From assembly GCF_030272615.1 (NCBI RefSeq), contig NC_081405.1, positions 652,074,920 to 652,138,919 of the forward strand: a stretch of DNA of 64,000 bases. The letters run 5' to 3'. This document shows positions 20,546 through 32,245 of the stretch, piece by piece. The first letter of the stretch is position 1. Every line of letters starts with the position of its first letter. The notes under the pieces were generated by a model, which saw only the letters and a list, made by a program, of their open reading frames with translations, ran no database searches and was not told the origin of the DNA. Position numbers and translations under genes: made by a program. The DNA comes from Cryptomeria japonica (lineage: Eukaryota > Streptophyta > Pinopsida > Cupressales > Cupressaceae).

Positions 20546-23199
20546 ATGCAGGGTGGACAGTCATCTGATCCCAATAAGTTCTTGACCTCTCATAGTCTAA
20601 AGTCTATTCTGATTGGGGGGCCTTTTCCTTCTAATTCACAACCTAAATCTCCTAGGAGTTTTTCTCCTTCTTCCCCTCCTCCTATCGATTTTGAGCAGAT
20701 CAATTCTTTAGAGTAGAATCTGAGAGATTTTGAGGGATTCTTGAACCGAGAGAATGTCCTCCACCAGGTCGAGAATGTTGTAAGCACATTGAGAGAAATT
20801 TTAATATTCGATAAGAGAAGCCTGGAGATGTTGAGGGCCCTATCCATGATTGTTAAAAGCCATGTGCCCCTAGCTGAGGTACCCCCAATGGACACCCAAT
20901 TTGATCCATTCGAGTCCCAGGTCAGTGTTAGAATCCTGGGGTTGGGAGCCCGCATGGTGGATTCCACCATCCTGAGTATTAGTGTCTCCTATGTTCCTTT
21001 ATGTTACACGGACATGACTAGTGATTTGACTATTGCAGTTGTCTCTGCCACTACCACGTCAATCGGTATGTCATCTTGTGGGGGAGGTGGTGGTGCTCCA
21101 CCTCCTCCTTCTCTGCCTACAAACCTGGTTCTGAACACTATATTGTAGAACATAGGCCAACTTTAGTTGCAGCTCACTTCTCTGGCTTCTGCTTCCAATC
21201 AATCATCTGCACCTGCATACTATAAGAAGAGCCCCTTAGACATCACTATCCTAAATACCATCCTTCCAATGATTGCCGAGTCATTGAAGTTTGATAGGTT
21301 CAGTGGAAATGGTGACCCAAACACTCAGATTGATTCATTTATGACCATGTGTAGTGACTACCACAATCTGGACTTTGATCTCCTCAAGTTGTTTGCTCGT
21401 TCCCTCAAAGGGACTATGTTGGAGTGGTACAATTCTCTGCCTGACCACTCCATTCACCCCTTTGACTAGCTGATGGATCTCTTTCTCAAGAGGTTTAAAG
21501 CTAGCATAGGAAACAAGGTCACTATATCTGACCTTGTTTCTTGTAAGAAGAAACCAAATGAGAAGGTGACGGATTTTATCTCATGATATCAGACGATCTC
21601 AACTAAGATCCCCTTTTCCCTTTCGGATAGTGACTTGCAGTGTATGTTCATAGGTAATTTGTAGCTAGCATTGAGGGAGAAGTTGTCCCTAAATCGATAT
21701 CAAAACTTTGCCAGCACGTGCTCTGCCTTGACCGATTATCAGCACACTCTGACGTAGTTTAGAGACTCCTCTTCGAACCCTCGTGGTGGGTCTTTTTCTA
21801 GCACGTCCTCTAATGGGTCTCGGAAGAGTAAACTTGTGGCTAATATAGCAGCTACTACTCCGATTTTTGCCTCTCAATCTTCAAAAAATCAAGTCTTCAG
21901 AAAATTGAATGACTACTCTTATTTCAATATCGTGCAACAGTTGTTGCGAGACAACCTGATCACCCTTCCTGATGTTAAACAATTCAGATAACCAGAAGAC
22001 AACTGAGAGGGGGGAGGGGGTGAATTAGTTGTCACAGATTACAGGAACATTCAACAATTTAAACTTTAATACCAGAATCCAAAACAATAATACTGGAATA
22101 GTAGTTAATCCAATTAAGCATAAACAATAATTATAGAATAAAAGCCATCCACACAACACCAAGATTTGTATGTGGAAAACCCAATAAAGGGAAAAACCAT
22201 GATGGGAAGCCTACTCATTGTAAGATAATACTTCTACAGTAAGTATGTGAATTACAATGAAGGGGCCTGCACTTGTAGGAAGGCCAACAACCTAGAGCAC
22301 ACTGCTCATCACAAAAGGAGCCTCACTGACTACATATAAATCCAGACTACAATCCGGAGAAGTGTTGAATTGCAAAAGACAACATCTCCTATGCTTAGTA
22401 CAGTTCCGGTTAAGCTCAATATCGGAGGACTAAATCCTCTTACATAAACCCAATTCGATCTCCAATGATCGACCAACTCCTCTACTTGAATGATATAATT
22501 ATTCGCACATTACATTTCTTGACCATGACCTATTACATTAACCATGATGATCCACAATGAGATCTTACATCTATTTATACAAACCCTCGACCATAAACAA
22601 TCAGGTTGGCCACTAGACAATAAACTGATTACATAATTAGAAACCATGTTGGCCTTAGACCAAACAAGTAATATCAACACATAAGACATCCCAGAAATAC
22701 ATCAATAGTTCCTATCCACACATTACATTGAAGCTGGTCCATAACCTAGATAAACTGGGACCAAGTATAGCCAACCACCAAGTCTCGAACATGATCACCA
22801 ACAATATCCTAAAACTCCATCAAACCCTCGTCGGAACCATGAACCAATCTTCTAAGCAAGCAGGATAACATCCAATCACTAGACCAAAACCAACTGACTG
22901 AATATGAGTATAAGTATCATGAACAAGCCAATTCCATCACCAGACTCTATCGGAGCCTATCGGATCCAAGTTAACCAAAAACCACTTATCCTACTAGGAC
23001 CAGAAGGGTGTTGGTAAAGCATCCAAACAACTAGTGTTGACATCAATTACAAAACATCAATGCAACACATAATCAATTCCATCAAATGGCAAACACTTGA
23101 GCCTAAACCTCTATCATATAGCCGAACCTACCCCAATGGTTCGATGTGTTGAAGTATTGTCATTACCACTATGTGCTTGGCCACGACACTACGAGATGT
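20546..23199 (+). pseudogene. Ty3/gypsy Gag (decayed), interrupted by a solo LTR
   Basis: One reading frame runs from the ATG at 20546 to 21972, broken by about seven in-frame TAG/TGA codons and no frameshift that I can see. It starts with a Pro/Ser-rich leader. The retrotransposon Gag core follows (about 21280-21700), with FSGNGDPNTQIDSFM, LKGTMLEWYNSLP and a helical VTDFIS-YQ segment typical of plant Tat/Ogre-type Gag. After the solo LTR (21973-23095) the frame resumes, with one apparent shift, and encodes the knuckle CHYHYVLGHDTTRC (23158-23199), the CX2HX4HX4C variant seen in plant gypsy Gags. Gag would form the virus-like particle and bind RNA. Confidence 0.75.
21973..23095 (-). mobile_element. 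Solo LTR of the copia-type family, inserted in gypsy gag
   Basis: A 1,123-bp LTR with no attached interior on either side. Plus-strand edges are TGTTAAAC and GGCAAACA, giving TG...CA on both strands. It has the family blocks: GAGAGGGGGG near the left edge, the GGAAAACCCAATAAAGGG phrase (22168-22185) and AGGAAGGCCAACAACCTAGA. The flanking 5-mers cctga (21968-21972) and cttga (23096-23100) differ at one position, so the target-site duplication is still visible. It formed by unequal recombination between the two LTRs of a former element. Confidence 0.8.
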
Positions 23200-23880
23200 T
23201 ATCGTCTTAGACACATTGTCCAAAACCACATCGACAATGGGGCTATCAAAGTTGATATAAGGAAACACAAGTCGAACAAGTCCATGGATAAAACCAATGA
23301 CTTGCAGATCTATAGCAACCCGTTTCCTCCACACTCAACAAATGTGATTTCTATATCTGATCTAGCCTTGGATGGTGGTCCATATGTCAATATGGTGACC
23401 GTCACCCCTATCGTCCCCCCTTCCCAAAAGGGTAAGGTCTCTGACATTCTTATTTCATTCACACCACTCGATGTCCCATATTGTGGAGAGTCTTCTCCTC
23501 TCTATATCCCTGCTCGATTGAACAGTCAAACTATCACAAGTGTGATGGTTGACCCCTCCAGTAGAGTTGATGTTATCATGGAGGATACACTCTTCATGAA
23601 TGGACGGCATAGGACAATTTATGATGAGTTTTGCACTACCTTGTGGACCCACCATGGATTCTCTATCAACCCATTGGGAAGCATCACCTTGACGGTCATG
23701 GTAGGTCCCAAAGAAGTGTCCTCAGTTTTTACTATCATCCTTGAGTCTGATCTCTTCTGAGTCAGACTCGAGATACCTTGGTTGATTTCCATGGAGGTGG
23801 TTCCTTCCATAGTTCATAAGTGCTTAAAGTTTCCTCACGAGGGTGAAGTGCATGTCATCTAGGACACTAGCTATCGACCT
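23200..23880 (+). pseudogene. Gypsy aspartic protease region (decayed)
   Basis: Continues the Gag frame. The retropepsin-like domain is recognised from TSVMVDPSSRVDVI (the usual D-T/S/G-G-S-S position now reads DPSSR) and from the downstream plant-gypsy phrase LEIPWLISMEVVPSIVHKC followed by LKFPHEGEV. In-frame stops occur at 23758 (TGA) and 23863 (TAG). The missing catalytic glycine suggests no activity. Normally RT follows this phrase; here a Pro/Ser-rich region does. Confidence 0.65.
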
Positions 23881-25261
23881 TTGATTGCCCGTGGGGACTT
23901 CACTTTGGACCACTTTTGGCCTACTCTGGTGGGACCCATGCTCCCCCGCACTGACCTTTTATACCATGCATATTATAAATATAAGACGGGGGAGTCAACT
24001 TTTATGTCCCTACAGCCTGTCATACCTTTGTCACCTCTTGCATCAAATTCTGCACCTGAGATCCTAGTCTTGGAAATGGTTGTGCCACATACTCCTTCGT
24101 CATAGGGGGGATGGGGTTAAACCCACTCCCACACCAAGACCTCCTCATCCACCTAGGACCACATAGCTTCTAGTGGTGTTTGATATTCCTGCAAAAGCGC
24201 CCAACACAACCACAGGAAAGGCACCCATGTTGTTGAAGTCCATAGCCCACCCACCCTTTGAGCTTCCTATCATGGCCGATATTCCTAGGCCATATCGCTA
24301 TTCGAAGGGGAAGTGCTTGTCTTGGGATCCTTTGTCTCTTCTTGCACCTACATTATAGAACATGTCAACATCTCCTATCCCTCCACCCATTCCTAGAGCG
24401 AAGCGAGGTCGGGCACCCGTTGTTGTGAATATGGTACCCGTTCAAGATGTCCCTCCCATTTCATCGGTTAGGCCTTCTCCTATCTTTGAGCCAATCTCGA
24501 AGGCCTCTCCTATTGAACACGATGCTCCCTACTCCTCTCCAGCCCTAGTTGGTGGTCCCAACCTTTGTCTAAATCAGCGTGCGCACGAGGGTAATTGCTT
24601 GTGATGGGCCCAAGATCAAGAGGGTGACGCTGCCTTACAGTGCACTAGTGTCGCTCTAACACCCAGCACTGTTGTTTCAGATCCCATTCCTTCGATGACT
24701 CCCACTTCTGCATCAGTTTTAGTTTCTCTTCCAGTTGCTCCCGAGACCTTTGATGAGCCTCCCCTAACCAGGTGCGGGTTTTCATTTCTCCCTCATTGGA
24801 GCCACCTCTTATCACTTCTTTTCCAGACATACCTCCCTTGTCCCGACCCCTTGACATGGCACATATGCAAGTGGTGCCTAATACGACTTTGTCTACCCCG
24901 CCTTCTTTTCAGCTGCTTCAGCATCCCAGTTTTCTCAAGGTCCTTCAGTTTTCTACGGTGGATAGGAGACTTGACACTCCTATCCCGTCTAAACACAAGC
25001 TTGAGCAGGGCCCTATCCTGGAATTTTGACAATGCAAATCTTTGCAAGTGTGTTCCTCCACCCTTCCTCTACCTACCTCAGTGCTTGTTGGTTTTCCTAT
25101 TTCTATTTGTGTGATCGAGAAGGCTCCACCTTCCTCTGATTTTGTCTCTGCCCCTCTTCCAGAGGCTGATAGTCTTGTTCTTATTTCATCTTCTCTGACT
25201 GTGTCACTTGCTTCCTCCTTCAAGGGATTCATGTTCGATTCGTTGAAGGAGATCTCGACAC
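23881..25261 (+). pseudogene. Pro/Ser-rich gypsy interior where RT/integrase would be expected
   Basis: The Gag-protease frame continues to 24105 and is then picked up in pieces to 25261. The encoded peptides are rich in Pro, Ser, Leu and Thr, with no RT, RNase H or integrase motif. The last part (about 25042-25261) is cut by the copia-type element at 25262 and resumes in the same frame at 32246. I do not recognise a function. Confidence 0.5.
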
Positions 25262-26196
25262 TATTGACAATTGGCACTCATTTGGTTTAGTTGTGTTATT
25301 ATTGATGGCAACACACACCATTTTGGGATGGTCACTTAACCAGTATTCATTGTTTGGCAACTGACATTCAAGTCATCCAACACACAAGGAACTGACACCG
25401 ACAGACAAAGGAAACCAACAAACTTGGAACCGGTATATGAGGTCGACATGGGAGATTGATCTGAGGGGTCTACATAGCAACGATCAAAGGCATCGGTCTC
25501 AAAGTTTAATGAATTTATTTTTGCTTAGGTTGACATGTAAATAGATTGTAATATCATTATAAGTTGACATAAGGCATTTATGTTTGTGTTTGGGAAGGGT
25601 ATTCAAGTCAGTTCGGTTATGTTATTTTATAAGGTAGTGAAATATAGTGATGTGATATTGTGCGAGCGATCTTGATTGACAGAATGCAAATTTAATATTC
25701 TGTAGTCGGTCTTGGATATTGGTTTAGAGGTTTGGGAAGTGAATCAAGATACTAGTAAGGGAGGACACACTAAAAATCGGTACAGACTGTGCTTTAACTG
25801 GAACTCATCTAGCATAGCAGATGCACTTTTAGAGTTCAAAATTTTGTTTGTAACTCCATATTTGGTGTTTGTAGTAAGTGAGGTTCCTTTGTGATGAGCA
25901 GTGTACTCTAGGTTGTTGGCCTTCCTGCATGTGTAGGCCCCTATTTTAATATTTATTCATTTGGCAAGTGGATAGATATTATGGGTCACCAATCCCACCG
26001 TGGTTTTTCCTCTTTGAGGTTTTCCACATATAAATATTTTTGTTATGGTGTATGCTCTTATTGTTGCTTCATTTCTATTTTTTTTACTCTCTTTTATGAT
26101 TACCGATTATTGAATTGCATTTTTAATAAGGTTAAAATTGATTATACCGACATAATATTGATTCACCCCCCCTCTCAATGTTATTGGATTCCAACA
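25262..26196 (+). repeat. 5' LTR of element B
   Basis: Matches 31290-32240. It contains the shared blocks AGGCCCCTATT, GGTTTTTCCTCTTTGAGG and, at the end, CCCCCCCTCTCAATGTTATT. Confidence 0.85.
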
Positions 26197-26198
26197 AT

Positions 26199-26210
26199 TG
26201 GTATCAGATC
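26199..26210 (+). other. Primer-binding site of element B
   Basis: TGGTATCAGATC, one base from the initiator-Met tRNA consensus, two bases after the LTR end. Confidence 0.8.
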
Positions 26211-26264
26211 TTGGTGCCTTGGAGTAAGTCTAACAACTTAAGGAAGATCCTAAATGTGGAATCC

Positions 26265-27401
26265 ATGAAGATGAGTCTATAGAAGGAACTTGAAGTAGCA
26301 CTTGAGGACTATGATGCTGAAAGGTTGAATAACTTAAAGCTGCAAGATGAATTGAACTCTGCAAAGGAATTCATTTTTACCCTATAGGAGAGGCTGTCAT
26401 TTGTTCAAGCTAAAAGGAAGGAACTTTTACAAAATTTGGATGATGAAGAGAAGGATGCCCTTAAGGAACAATGCCAGAAGTTGAGTCAGGAGAATGGTGT
26501 CGTGAAGAATGAAATGCAAGCCATAACTATGAGGATGTCCAAGGAGATTGAAGACCAAAAGAAGAATGAAGAAAATCTTGGCAGATCTTTAAAAGACAAA
26601 TTTGAGGAATGCATTAGGTTGGCACATGAGAATGATGTGTTGAGAACTGAGTTGGTGCAATCACAGAACAATGAGCAAGAGTTGGAAAGAATGATGTCAA
26701 TCCTAAGAAGTGATATGGATGTTGTAAATGAATACAAAGAAAAATTCAGGGTTAGTTCTGTAAGGCTTGAAGAATTATTGAAGGATCAAAGAGACATTGG
26801 AGACACTAGAGGTTTTGGATTTGAGCATGGAGAAAGCTCCGGTACTGCAAATCAGGGGAATCCACCAAATAACAAAAATTAGAAATCATTGGTAAGGAAA
26901 CCCAATGCACATAAATTTAATGGTAGATGCTTTGTTTGTAATAAGTTTGTTCATAGAGAAAGTCAATGCTGAAATAGACCAAATTGGAATAATAATTTTG
27001 TTCTCGGTCAGTGTTCAAAGTGTAATAAGTATGGTCATAGGACAAAATATTGCAGAATGAATGTGAGATGTCATGCATGTGGAAAGTTTGGCCATATGGC
27101 TAATAAATGTAGGTCAAATAATGGTCAAGGACTCAACAAGGAAATTCAAAAAAACAATGTTACTTTCTATGCATGCAACAAAATAGGACATATTGCCAAA
27201 TATTGAAGAAGCAAGAATACACTGGAAGGGAATGCCACATCAAACAAGAAAAGAAAGCAAAAGGTTGATGAGATCTGACAGGCTCATGCTAAACAGTGGA
27301 TTAGGAAGTCTGAAGATCAATCGGAAGAGGTAAATTCTCTGGTTACTCAACCGATAGAGGAGAATGTTCCTGCACCGGTAGGAAACTCATCCAATAACTA
27401 A
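26265..27401 (+). pseudogene. Gag-like coiled-coil protein with four tandem CCHC knuckles (copy B)
   Basis: One uninterrupted frame from the ATG at 26265 to the TAA at 27399, with in-frame stops at 26280, near 26385, 26880, near 26970, near 27204 and near 27276. The first two thirds is a charged heptad-like coiled coil (best stretch 26436-26800). A Gly/Ser hinge (GFGFEHGESSGTANQG) is followed by four zinc knuckles between 26928 and 27206: CFVCNKFVHRESQC, CSKCNKYGHRTKYC, CHACGKFGHMANKC and a fourth reading YACNKIGHIAKY, whose first Cys is Tyr and last Cys a stop. It resembles the C-terminal part of a copia Gag, lacking the usual N-terminal Gag domain. It presumably bound element RNA. Confidence 0.75.
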
Positions 27402-27780
27402 GGCATTAGCCTTAGGGGGAGGCCAATTAATGACAAATCCTGCATTGCCCCCGATAGAGGTCTAAAATATTGTTTTAGATTTTGGTGAAGACAGTCTAGA
27501 GATTCACCAGCGCTGAGTTTATGGATTTTGAATCCGGTATGATATACCGACATGCAACAATGACAATGAAAAATTAGGGTTTTTCGTAGAATAAAAGGTA
27601 AATGTTGGTTCATTTTCGATCACACAGTATTCAAAGCAAAGAAGAGAAAGTTCAAGGTGATTCAAGGTGATCAAAAGTATTTCAAGCAAATTCCAGTGCA
27701 TTTAGAGCGGATTTTCAAGAGCTTTCATCGGTGAAGGTTGTGAGGTATTTTATCAATTTTCGAGCTATATTTTGTTTTCA
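27402..27780 (+). other. Leader between the two ORFs of element B
   Basis: Non-coding, 380 bp, beginning with TTAGCCTTAGGGGGAGGCC. The equivalent interval in element E (47213-47513) has CCCTTGGGGG at the same place, so the spacing and the purine tract are family features. Possibly an internal PPT or the 5' UTR of a separate mRNA for the long ORF. Confidence 0.5.
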
Positions 27781-30700
27781 ATGGCTTTTGGATCGACCTC
27801 CATTTCAGTAGGTGTGGCTATCCTTATTGTTTTTGACATCAAGGACCATCCACGCCCTGTTTTCAAGTAATGCCCTCAGATTGCGAAGGTTAATGATTTA
27901 GTCGGTGCATTTTCTAGGGTTCTTGAAGGAATTTTGTATGTCGAAGATGTCGGTGCATATATTCACTACATTTTGGATGATTTGGGTTCTACTGAGATCA
28001 AGAACATGTATATTGGCACTTTGCTAAGCCATGATGGGTCGATGAAACCGAAATTTCAAATTCTGAAGGATCAGGGTTTTACCGACATTTTGGAGATACC
28101 CAAATTTGAAGATGAATTGATAGATGGTATGCACTAAGTTGGCTATGGCAAATTCATATGGCTAGGCAGGCCTTACAAGGTCACCAAGGAGGCTATTCAT
28201 GTGATCACCAGTTTACCCTAGACCAGTCCGACCCTTGGAAAGAAGAAGATATCTAACAATGAGGTGGAGAAGTTAACTAGTACAACATCTAACAACCGGT
28301 CAATGAGAATTAGTACTATCATAGGAAAAGTTGTTCAATTTGCAAGCATGATCATCGGTTACAAGATAACCCAATCAAATTGGTTAATCTCTGTTTCCAG
28401 TTCATGCATTTACTGTGCTCACAAAATGATTAAGGAGGATGAAAAGATAGATCTATGTTAAGGGATGTGTGATGAGTTAATTATAAACTTGGGAAGATTA
28501 AGAGTGAGAAAAAGTGTATTTTCTAGTATGGCAACCTTGTTGTCTGTTTAATGCTTTTCTTTTTGAATGAGTTACCCAGAACCGGTAGGACCCAATAGGA
28601 ATTTGATATATCGATAGAAAAAAAAATCAAAGATGCTATAAGGAATATGGGATAGGATAGGGACTATATTCTTTGGGGTTATTTCAAATCATTCCAGAAA
28701 GCAATGAAGAAGAGAGAAAGAGTTCCAAAGCATATAGTTGACAAATACTCAACTGATATCTAATTAATGGTAAAGAAGGATGAAACACTGATGGAGGGAG
28801 TGCAACCACAAAAGATCTGGATCATAGAGATGGGCTATGAGGTAGATGCACAAATCTTGGACTTATATGCCAAGACTCTTATTGATGCCCCAGTTGATGA
28901 AGCAGATAAATCATTTGGGACTGCAAAGCAAAAAGAAACTAAAGCTGAAATTGGATTCAGTAAGAAGAAAAGGGAAGGAAAGATCAAGAAGGTTGGGGAA
29001 GCTGTACAGAAGATGTCTTCTGAAATCAAATAGATTATTGAACTAGCTAAAGGATCTTCTCCGGCAGCAATTCAGGCCTCATCTGCAGCAGCAACTGGCA
29101 AGGGTGTAGTAAAGAGGAAGAAACCAGAGACTTATATTGCCCCTGTTTCATCCAGTTCTAATACTAATGTTGTACCCTCACAGATTCCCAAGACTTTCAT
29201 TAGGATACCAAGGAAGAAGGTTGAGGAAGTAAAGAAGCAGAGAATGAAGGTCACCCCTCCGACACCCCCAAACAAAATTTTGAAGGAGACGAAGCCCATA
29301 GAGAAGAGGATACTGGTTAAGGAGTCTACTTCTACGCCTGGCAAGAAGAAGAAATCAGATGTAGATATAGCTCTCGAATCCAGTAGGAGTATTGAAGTCA
29401 TTCCTCCTCTCTCAGTTGCTGAGTTGATTGATCAAATAACTAAAGATGGAATTTTGATTAATATACAACATTACTATGTACATATGGATGATAAGGAGCA
29501 AATGGAAATAGAGGAATCAATTTTGTTGTACTTAGATATATATAAGAAATCACTTTTCGAGATTGAAAAATAGATACCAACAGACTTGTATAATAAACTA
29601 GATGCTAGAAGGTTATTTGCAGTTGAAGAGGATAAACACATAAAGATACATGAGTTGTTAACTGTTTGTGGAGCCATAACAGATGAGGAGATGCAGTAGT
29701 GTTTAGATTTTGCGAATAATTTTTTTTTCCAGAGTAAACACTAGTATGTGAATCTCATGGTAGGTAGAGTAAATGAGATAGTTAAGGAGACACATGAGGC
29801 TTGGCTAAAATTCTTTGTAGATAAACTTGGATTCTTTACATCACGGGAAGTCCCTCAAAAGTCTAACACTCCAAACATCACGACAAATGATAAGGGGAAA
29901 GGTATATTGGGCATAGATCCACTAGTTTTTGAACAAAAACTAACAGAGGATATTCCTCTGGTAGAATGACCTATACAAAATGTAGAGAAATCGGTAGATA
30001 ACATTAAATTGTATAGGATAAGAAGGATACACCAGAAAAGATCATTCCGAATATAGAGGTTATTGACGTGGATACAAAAATAAATAGGTTGAAGATATTG
30101 AACCTCTAACACCAAGTGTACATACTGAAGAGGTTAAGGTTGAACAGGTTAATGCACCAAGTGGTGAAGCCACCAATGCAAGTCATAAGGTTGAATCCTC
30201 CGAGAAGATTTTGGATAGTCATTCATTGTTGGCACTTGACTCATCCAGTCAAGTTGATTTTGCACAGAAGAATATTGAGAAGCTAAGTAGTTTTGAATTG
30301 ATGTATGTTGCATCTCAGAAGTTAAGTAAGAAAGGGATTGAATATAAGTAAGTTATTGAGCATATCATTCCGGTTTTGCAGCACCTTGCACTAGAATATA
30401 AGGTAGATCAGATTGGAAGCCCATCTGACAAACTGAAAGGTTTGATAGAGCATATTTCCAAAGAGTTTAAAACTCTTCAATAGGTATCAAACTAGCAGTT
30501 GGTTGAGTGGTATAAGGCAGCCCGGAAGGTGACTTATGACAACATGATTTCATCTAACAAGGCTAAGCTGACAGATGAGATAACAAAGATTGATGAGGCT
30601 CTAAATGAGTGTAGCATTATATATAGGTCCTGTACTAATACTAACAAACTAACATCAGACCTTGAGGTGAAATTGAAGGCACAAAGGCCCGATTAGAACA

Positions 30701-31049
30701 TATGGCTAATAGTTTTGATGGTACTCAGACACTGACCAATACCATTGATGTTCAGATTTTGATAACAGAATCTGAGATTTATGCACTAGAGAAGGACATG
30801 GATAGGGTAATTTGGCGTGCAAGAGAATTAAGAGGTTTGGTGAGTCCCTGGTTGAACACTTTGTTACTTCACAAGAGGGAAAGCATAGAGTTAATGAATA
30901 GTCCTACTCCGACAGACCTATCAGAAGAAGAGATTCATGCATATATTCTTAATGGTTTTGTATCCATTTTGAGCATATTGAATATAGGTTGGGATACATA
31001 CTTAGGATTTTTGAAGAATGATTACTCGGATATTTTCAAGTACATCTAG
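27781..31049 (+). pseudogene. Long unknown ORF of pol-less family (copy B)
   Basis: About 1,090 codons, broken by stops and at least three frame changes. The N-terminal part (27781-28460) matches the intact stretch at 47514-48194: a shared GAFS segment, an EIKNMYIGTL / EIMNMYRTII segment, FIWL-KVTKEAIHVITSLP and MIIGYK. It is followed by an IVDKYS / KIWIIEMGYEVD segment (28730-28870), a K-rich stretch, an LLYLDIYKKSLFEIEK helix (29520-29573), a linker, and a C-terminal coiled coil (30499-31049). No enzyme motif is recognised. It ends about 240 bp before the 3' LTR. A Sirevirus/Athila env-like role is possible by position only. Confidence 0.65.
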
Positions 31050-31277
31050 ATCCGGTAATCATAGTTTTGCTCTCATTCTTTCATTCATTTCCCCTGGCTT
31101 TGTCATTGATGTCAAAAGGGGAGAGGTTGATGTGAAAAATGATTGGGACATGAGAAGTAATGTATAGATCAGGGGAGTAGTCTTCCAACAATTTTTGAGA
31201 TCATTTTTGGATTTTTTGGCAGGAAACCAGATAATCACTTCAGTGATCCTTTTCACATGAGTGTTGTCATCAATGCC

Positions 31278-31288
31278 AAAGGGGGAGA
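31278..31288 (+). other. Polypurine tract of element B
   Basis: AAAGGGGGAGA directly before the 3' LTR. An additional PPT-like copy with the same left flank (TTGTCATTGATGTCAAAAGG) lies at about 31101-31126. Confidence 0.8.
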
Positions 31289-31289
31289 T

Positions 31290-32240
31290 TGTTGGCAATT
31301 GACACTCATCCAGTTTAGTTGTGTTGTCATTGATGGCAACACACACCATTTTGGGTTGGTCACTTAATCGGTACTCATCGGTATTCATTGTTTGGCAACC
31401 GACATTCAAGTTATCTAGCACACAAGGAACCGATAACGACATACAAAGGAAATCGGAAAACTTGGAACTAGTATATGAGGCCAACATGGGAGATTGATCC
31501 GGCTAGTCTACACGGCAACGATCAAAGGCATCAGTTTCAAAGTTTAATGAATTTTTTTTTTCTTAGGCCGACATGTAAATAAATTGTGAAATCATTGTAA
31601 GCCGGCATAAGGCATTTATATTTGGGTTTGGGAAGGGTGTTTAAGTAGTTCGGTTAGGTTATTTATAAGATAATGGAATATAGTGATGTGATATTATGCA
31701 AGCAATCTTGATTGACAAAATGAGAATATAATATTATGTAGTTGGTCTTGGATATTGGTTTAGAGGTTTGGTAAGAGAATCAAGATACCGGTAAGGGAGG
31801 GCACAATGAAAATCGGTACAGACTGTGCTTTAAGTGGAACTCATCTAGCATAGCAGATGCACTTTCAGAGTTCAAAATTTTGTTTGTAACTCCATATTTG
31901 GTGTTTGTAGTCAGTGAGGATCCTTTTGTGATGAGCAGTGTGCTCTAGGCTATTGTCCTTCCTACATGTGTAGGCCCCTATTGTAATATTTATTCATTTG
32001 GCTATTGGATAGATATTGTGGGTCACCAATCCCACCATGGTTTTTCCTCTTTGAGGTTTTCCACGTATAAATCTTTGTGTTATGGTGTATGCTCTTGTGG
32101 TTGCTTCATTTTTATTTGTTGTTATACTCTTTAATGATTATCGGTTACTGAATTGTATTGTTAATAAGGTTAAAATTGATTATATCAGTAGAACACTTAT
32201 TCACACCCCCACCCCCCCTCAGTGTTATTGGATTCCAACA
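31290..32240 (+). repeat. 3' LTR of element B
   Basis: 951 bp, TGTTGGCAATTGACAC to GGATTCCAACA. It carries TTGTCATTGATGGCAA at 31324-31339, repeating the motif that precedes the PPT. Confidence 0.85.
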
Positions 32241-32245
32241 ATCAC

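Larger units (their letters stand above)
25262..32240 (+). mobile_element. Copia-type element B, pol-less, complete with both LTRs
   Basis: LTRs are at 25262-26196 (935 bp) and 31290-32240 (951 bp). Both carry CACTCAT-GTTTAGTTG near the start and end GGATTCCAACA. The left LTR starts TA instead of TG. PBS at 26199-26210; PPT AAAGGGGGAGA at 31278-31288. The 5.1-kb interior holds a coiled-coil/zinc-knuckle ORF and a long unknown ORF, but no protease, integrase or RT. Flanking 5-mers gacac and atcac are a decayed target-site duplication. Insert plus one TSD copy is 6,984 bp, a multiple of three, and the gypsy frame continues on the far side. Confidence 0.85.

Noticed and set aside
24645-25290. 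Opposed ORFs in the gypsy Pro/Ser-rich region
   Set aside because: The minus-strand frames are complements of the biased plus-strand coding region.
27781-31049. Calling the long ORF an envelope gene
   Set aside because: Position alone suggests it; no convincing signal peptide, transmembrane segment or fusion feature is visible in any copy.
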